8,907 bases of DNA, taken from positions 1-8,907 of the forward strand of contig DATCIA010000099.1 of NCBI GenBank assembly GCA_036508075.1. Reading direction: 5' to 3'. The notes below the pieces were generated by a model. The model saw nothing but the letters and a program-made list of their open reading frames with translations. It ran no database searches and was not told the DNA's origin. The stretch is from PALSA-660 sp036508075 (lineage in GTDB: Bacteria; Actinomycetota; Coriobacteriia; Anaerosomatales; PALSA-660). The position numbers were made by a program, and so were the translations under genes. Below are positions 6,133 to 8,907 of this stretch, piece by piece. The first letter of the stretch is position 1. The number at the start of each line of letters is the position of its first letter.

Positions 6133-8472
6133 TTAGGGCGTCGACGCGGCCGGCGTCACCGTGGGCGTCGGCGTCGGCGTCAGCGTCACGGTCGGCTTCG
6201 GCGTCACCGTGGGCGTCGGCGTCACCGCCGGCGTCGGCGTGGGCGTGGGCGTGGGCGTGGGCGTCGGCGAAGGCGTCGACGTCGGCGAAGGCGCGACCGG
6301 AACCCCGACATTCGCGCGCGGCGGGAACTGCACGATCGGCATCGGCGCGAAGACCGGCCTCATGAACGCGGTCCAGATGTCCGTTGGCACGGAGCCGCCG
6401 GTGATCTGGCTGTAACCGCCGAACGCGGTGATGCTCTCGGCCGTGCCGTCCTTGCCCTCCTGATAGAGCGCGACGGCCGCGACGATCTGGGGGGTGAAGC
6501 CGATGAACCAGGCGGACTTGTTGTCGTTCGAGCTGCCGGTCTTGCCCGCGATCGGGCGGTTCAGCGACCTGGCCGTCTTGCCCGAGCCCAGCTGCACGAC
6601 CTGCGTCATCGCGTAGGTCGTGTCGGCGATGACGTCCGGCTGGAAGACCCGCGCGCCCTGGCCCGCGCCCAAGTACTTGCTCTTGCCATCGAGGGACACC
6701 AAGGAGCGGACCAGGAAGGTCTGGTGGCGCACGCCGCCGGAGGCGATCGTCGCGTAGGCCTCGGCCATGTCGATCGGGTGCGGTGAGGCGCTGCCAAACA
6801 CGAAGGATGGGACGGCGTCCAGACCGCGTGTCTTCTCCGGGATGCCTGCCCGGATGGCGACCTCGCGCGACTTCTCCGGGCCGATCTTGACGTTGAGCTG
6901 GGCGAAGACCGTGTTGACCGAGAACGCGGTCGCCCTCACCAGGTCGATCACGCCGGGGTTGTAGTTGGCGAAGTTCGTCACGGGCTTGTCGAAGCCCGGG
7001 ACCGTCATGTGGTTCCTGCCGCTGAACCGCGACCGCAACGACTCGCCGTTCTGGAGCGCGGCGATCAGGGTGAACGGCTTGAACGTCGAGGCCGCTTGCG
7101 CCTCGTCCTGCGTCACGGCGTTGCGCGGGCGCTTGATGTAGTCGGGGCCGCCATACATCGCCAGGATCGCGCCGTCGGCCGGATCGACCGCGACGATCGC
7201 CGTCCGCAGGTTCTTGGGCGCGTCCTTCGGCATGGTGGCGGCGGCGGCAACGGCGGCCTGCTGGGTCGCCGGGTTGATCGTGGTGACGATCTTGAAGCCC
7301 TGGACGTCGAGCTCCTCCTCGGAGATCGCGGTCCGGGTCGTGATCTCGCGGCGCACCGCGTCGAGGATGTAGCCGGTCGGGCCGCCGTAGGTGTCGCGGC
7401 GCGCGTACTCGATGGTCTTCGGGAACACCTGTGCGGCGCTCTCCGCCTGGGTGAGCGTGCCGCCGAGCACCATGTAGTCCAGCACGCGCTGCCACCGGAT
7501 CTTGGCCTCCGCCGGGTCCTTGCGCGGGTCCCAGTTGTTCGGCGACGGGATGATCCCGGCAAGCAGGGCGGACTGGGAGACCGTGAGGTTCTTCGCCGAC
7601 ACGCCGAAGTACGCCTTCGCGGCGGCCTCGATGCCGTACGAGTCGCGGCCGAAGTAGATCGTGTTGAGGTAGTTTTCGAGGATTTGCTTCTTGTCCTGCT
7701 GCTGGTCGATCTTCAGCGCGAGCAGCGCCTCCTTGAACTTCCCCGTGTAGCTCGTGGTGGTGCCGAGGTAGTAGCGCTCCGCGTACTGCTGGGTGATCGT
7801 CGAGCCGCCCTGCTGGCGCCCGCCGCGCACGTTGTTCAGCAGCGCTCGGCCGATGCCGGTGAACGAGACACCCGAGTTCTTCCAGAACGTGCGGTCCTCG
7901 GACGCGACCACGGCGTTGCCCACGTGGTCCGGGAGGTCGGCAATCTTGATGAGTTCCCGCTTCACGCCGAACGTGCCCATCACGGTCTTGCTGTCCGAGT
8001 AGTAGACGGTCGTCGTCTGGGCCTTGGCGAAGTCGTCCGGCTTAGGGATCTGGGTCGTCAGGTAGGCGGCGGCGACGACGCCGAAACCGAGCGCGCCAAC
8101 CGCGAGAACCGAACCGAGCACCAGTCGCCACGAGGGCAGCCAGCGCCGGATCCCGGCCTTTCCGCTGCGCGGGTAGTCGAACAGGCGACGCTTGCGGGCG
8201 TTCGCGCGCGAGCCAGCACCACGCCCGCCGCGCGAACCGGCACCGCGCCCGCCGCGCGAGCCAGGTCCGGTCGAGGCGCGGGCCGAGGCGCGCACCGACG
8301 CGCGGGTCGGCGCGGCGGACCGGGAGAGATTCGGGATCTGTGCCCCGCCGGGGCTGCGCGACGAGGCCGCGGCGCGGGTCGAGGTCCGGCGCGGCGTCGG
8401 TGCGCCAGAAGATGCACCGCTGCGACCCGGCGTCGGACCCTGTCCGCTACCGCGCCCCTGAGAACCCTTCAC
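6133..8472 (-). CDS. Bifunctional class A penicillin-binding protein
   Basis: Class A PBPs polymerise lipid II into glycan strands and cross-link them on the outer face of the membrane. Residues 1-113 are a cytoplasmic head rich in Arg, Ser, Gly and Pro. A membrane segment follows (about 114-138; RLVLGSVLAVGALGFGVVAAA). The GT51 glycosyltransferase has the catalytic Glu in SEDRTFW (192), RQQGGSTITQQ (219-229), KEALLALKID (247-256) and QILENYLNTIYFG (263-275). The transpeptidase has the nucleophile in STFK (Ser462, Lys465), SVN (518-520) and KTG (644-646). A Thr-Pro-rich tail fills about 728-779. I chose the GTG at 8472, with AGAGG about six bases upstream, giving 779 residues. A frame open from a GTG at 8664 would add 64 residues that look unlike the family and are rich in cysteine. 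The gene is divergent from padR and convergent with the femAB-like gene. It resembles the ponA/pbp genes found next to rpsF in actinomycetes. Confidence 0.95.
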   Translation of the reverse strand: MKGSQGRGSGQGPTPGRSGASSGAPTPRRTSTRAAASSRSPGGAQIPNLSRSAAPTRASVRASARASTGPGSRGGRGAGSRGGRGAGSRANARKRRLFDYPRSGKAGIRRWLPSWRLVLGSVLAVGALGFGVVAAAYLTTQIPKPDDFAKAQTTTVYYSDSKTVMGTFGVKRELIKIADLPDHVGNAVVASEDRTFWKNSGVSFTGIGRALLNNVRGGRQQGGSTITQQYAERYYLGTTTSYTGKFKEALLALKIDQQQDKKQILENYLNTIYFGRDSYGIEAAAKAYFGVSAKNLTVSQSALLAGIIPSPNNWDPRKDPAEAKIRWQRVLDYMVLGGTLTQAESAAQVFPKTIEYARRDTYGGPTGYILDAVRREITTRTAISEEELDVQGFKIVTTINPATQQAAVAAAATMPKDAPKNLRTAIVAVDPADGAILAMYGGPDYIKRPRNAVTQDEAQAASTFKPFTLIAALQNGESLRSRFSGRNHMTVPGFDKPVTNFANYNPGVIDLVRATAFSVNTVFAQLNVKIGPEKSREVAIRAGIPEKTRGLDAVPSFVFGSASPHPIDMAEAYATIASGGVRHQTFLVRSLVSLDGKSKYLGAGQGARVFQPDVIADTTYAMTQVVQLGSGKTARSLNRPIAGKTGSSNDNKSAWFIGFTPQIVAAVALYQEGKDGTAESITAFGGYSQITGGSVPTDIWTAFMRPVFAPMPIVQFPPRANVGVPVAPSPTSTPSPTPTPTPTPTPTPAVTPTPTVTPKPTVTLTPTPTPTVTPAASTP
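6136..6291 (-). repeat. Low-complexity Thr-Pro repeat of the PBP tail
   Basis: The last 52 codons of the PBP encode mostly Thr-Pro pairs with scattered Val, Ser and Lys. On the plus strand this appears as repeated hexamers GGCGTC/GGCGTG, with four uninterrupted copies of GGGCGT at 6241-6264. The array is prone to slippage, and a change of whole hexamers would lengthen or shorten the outer tail without breaking the frame. Confidence 0.9.
8206..8253 (-). repeat. Imperfect 24-bp tandem repeat in the PBP head
   Basis: Units at 8206-8229 and 8230-8253 differ at three bases, and a partial third copy follows from 8254. On the minus strand they encode two rounds of the same eight residues (the GSRGGRGA unit) in the cytoplasmic RG-rich head. 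Substitutions between copies suggest an older duplication than the one in the femAB-like gene. Confidence 0.85.
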
Positions 8473-8647
8473 ACTCTGCCTCTCCCGTCGGTCCGCACTC
8501 GTGGAGCGCGTGCCCGCAGTCTTCCGATCGGGCCCGTTGCCGTTCGGCACCGAGCAGCCAGCACGGCCCAGCGTGGGCCGCATCAGCCACCCAGTATGCG
8601 CGACGTCGCTGTTTCGGCCCGCAGCGCACCTCGCAGCAGCACAGAAC

Positions 8648-8677
8648 TTGCACCGATGGCTCACATAGTCCTAACAT
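8648..8677 (+). promoter_or_regulatory. Candidate padR promoter
   Basis: TTGCAC (8648-8653) and TAACAT (8672-8677) are separated by 18 bases. Transcription would begin near 8684, inside the palindromic operator, so binding there should block it. A second -10-like hexamer, TAATGT at 8702-8707, has no -35 at the right distance. The 279 bases between the PBP and padR starts hold no other gene I can support. Confidence 0.35.
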
Positions 8678-8707
8678 CGCGATGTATCGAGTCGATACAT
8701 CTAATGT
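8674..8707. promoter_or_regulatory. Composite palindromic operator upstream of padR
   Basis: The ten-base arms GATGTATCGA (8681-8690) and TCGATACATC (8692-8701) form a perfect inverted repeat around one G. A second perfect palindrome, ACATCGCGATGT (8674-8685), overlaps its left arm, and ACAT-CTA-ATGT (8697-8707) overlaps its right arm. PadR-type regulators bind ATGT/ACAT-based dyads, and the site lies about 50 bases upstream of a padR gene. It is therefore most likely the autoregulatory operator, and may also act on the divergent PBP gene. Confidence 0.75.
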
Positions 8708-8751
8708 TCAACCAGCGGCCGCCAAGGCAATTGTAGGGAAGGGAGAGGCCA

Positions 8752-8907
8752 GTGCGCGCACGTTCCGACGTGTTGTCGATGGCCATCCTTGGCCTACTGC
8801 ACGAGTCCCCGATGCACGGGTACGAGCTGCGCAAGCGGCTCAACCTGCTCCTCGGATCGTTCCGTGCATTCTCCTACGGCTCGCTCTACCCGTGCCTCAA
8901 GTCGCTC
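8752..8907 (+). CDS. PadR-family transcriptional regulator (5' part)
   Basis: PadR proteins are dimeric winged-helix regulators that usually repress their own gene and a neighbour. The window holds the first 52 codons from a GTG at 8752, and the gene runs off the right edge. MAILGLLHESPMHGYELRKRL is the start of the winged-helix domain, and SYGSLYPCLKSL is the recognition-helix region. It belongs to the group with the HGYEL and GSLYP signatures that I know from next to PBP and inositol-phosphate synthase genes in actinomycetes. AGGGAG lies six bases before the start. The effector is unknown. Confidence 0.92.
   Translation, partial: MRARSDVLSMAILGLLHESPMHGYELRKRLNLLLGSFRAFSYGSLYPCLKSL

Noticed and set aside
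5882..7495. Minus-strand frame overlapping the PBP and the end of the femAB-like gene
   Set aside because: It is a shifted frame of the PBP coding strand (Arg/Asp/Ala-rich), running through the stop of the real gene. It shows no independent motif or ribosome binding site.
8206..8265. A CRISPR-like array
   Set aside because: The units are directly abutting coding repeats without spacers.
8473..8664. A 64-residue N-terminal extension of the PBP from the GTG at 8664
   Set aside because: It is cysteine-rich with no family resemblance. The GTG at 8472 has a ribosome binding site and starts a typical basic PBP head.
7009..8736. Very long plus-strand open frame opposite the PBP gene
   Set aside because: It is the low-complexity Arg/Gly/Val-rich reverse complement of a strongly supported PBP, with no family motif.

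Overview
This window is a housekeeping segment of a GC-rich actinomycete chromosome (Actinomycetota). The evidence is the GC-rich coding sequence, frequent GTG starts, the conserved block rpsF-ssb-rpsR-rplI-dnaB, and a divergent padR/bifunctional PBP pair beside it. The cysteine-free bS18 resembles the form I know from Micrococcales and relatives, but the order cannot be fixed from this window.

Layout. Positions 1-136 hold nothing certain. Positions 247-1096 (minus strand) are a decayed IS1380-type transposase lying directly behind dnaB. The replicative helicase gene dnaB follows (minus, stop at 1221, probable GTG start at 2591). The 420-base gap between dnaB and the rplI terminators contains no gene, but holds a tight cluster of DnaA-box-like 9-mers, all in one orientation and mostly one or two helical turns apart, just upstream of a plausible dnaB promoter. 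Next comes the minus-strand operon rpsF-ssb-rpsR-rplI (4708 to 3100), closed by two hairpins. Divergent from rpsF is a FemAB-type aminoacyl-tRNA-dependent peptidoglycan transferase gene (plus, to 5990), whose C-terminal tail carries a perfect in-frame 27-bp tandem duplication. Converging on it is a large bifunctional class A penicillin-binding protein gene (minus, 8472 to 6133) with an RG-rich cytoplasmic head and a Thr-Pro-rich outer tail. The window ends in the first 52 codons of a PadR-family regulator (plus, from 8752), with a composite palindromic operator in the divergent region.

How the genes fit together. Two themes meet here. The first is replication and translation: SSB, DnaB, ribosomal proteins S6, S18 and L9, and DnaA sites. 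The second is cell-wall growth: a FemAB-like stem-peptide modifier and a glycan polymerase/transpeptidase. The most notable non-genic signals are the DnaA-box cluster upstream of dnaB and the overlapping ACAT/ATGT half-site array upstream of padR. I did not find a new multi-gene system. The interesting content is regulatory and repeat structure.
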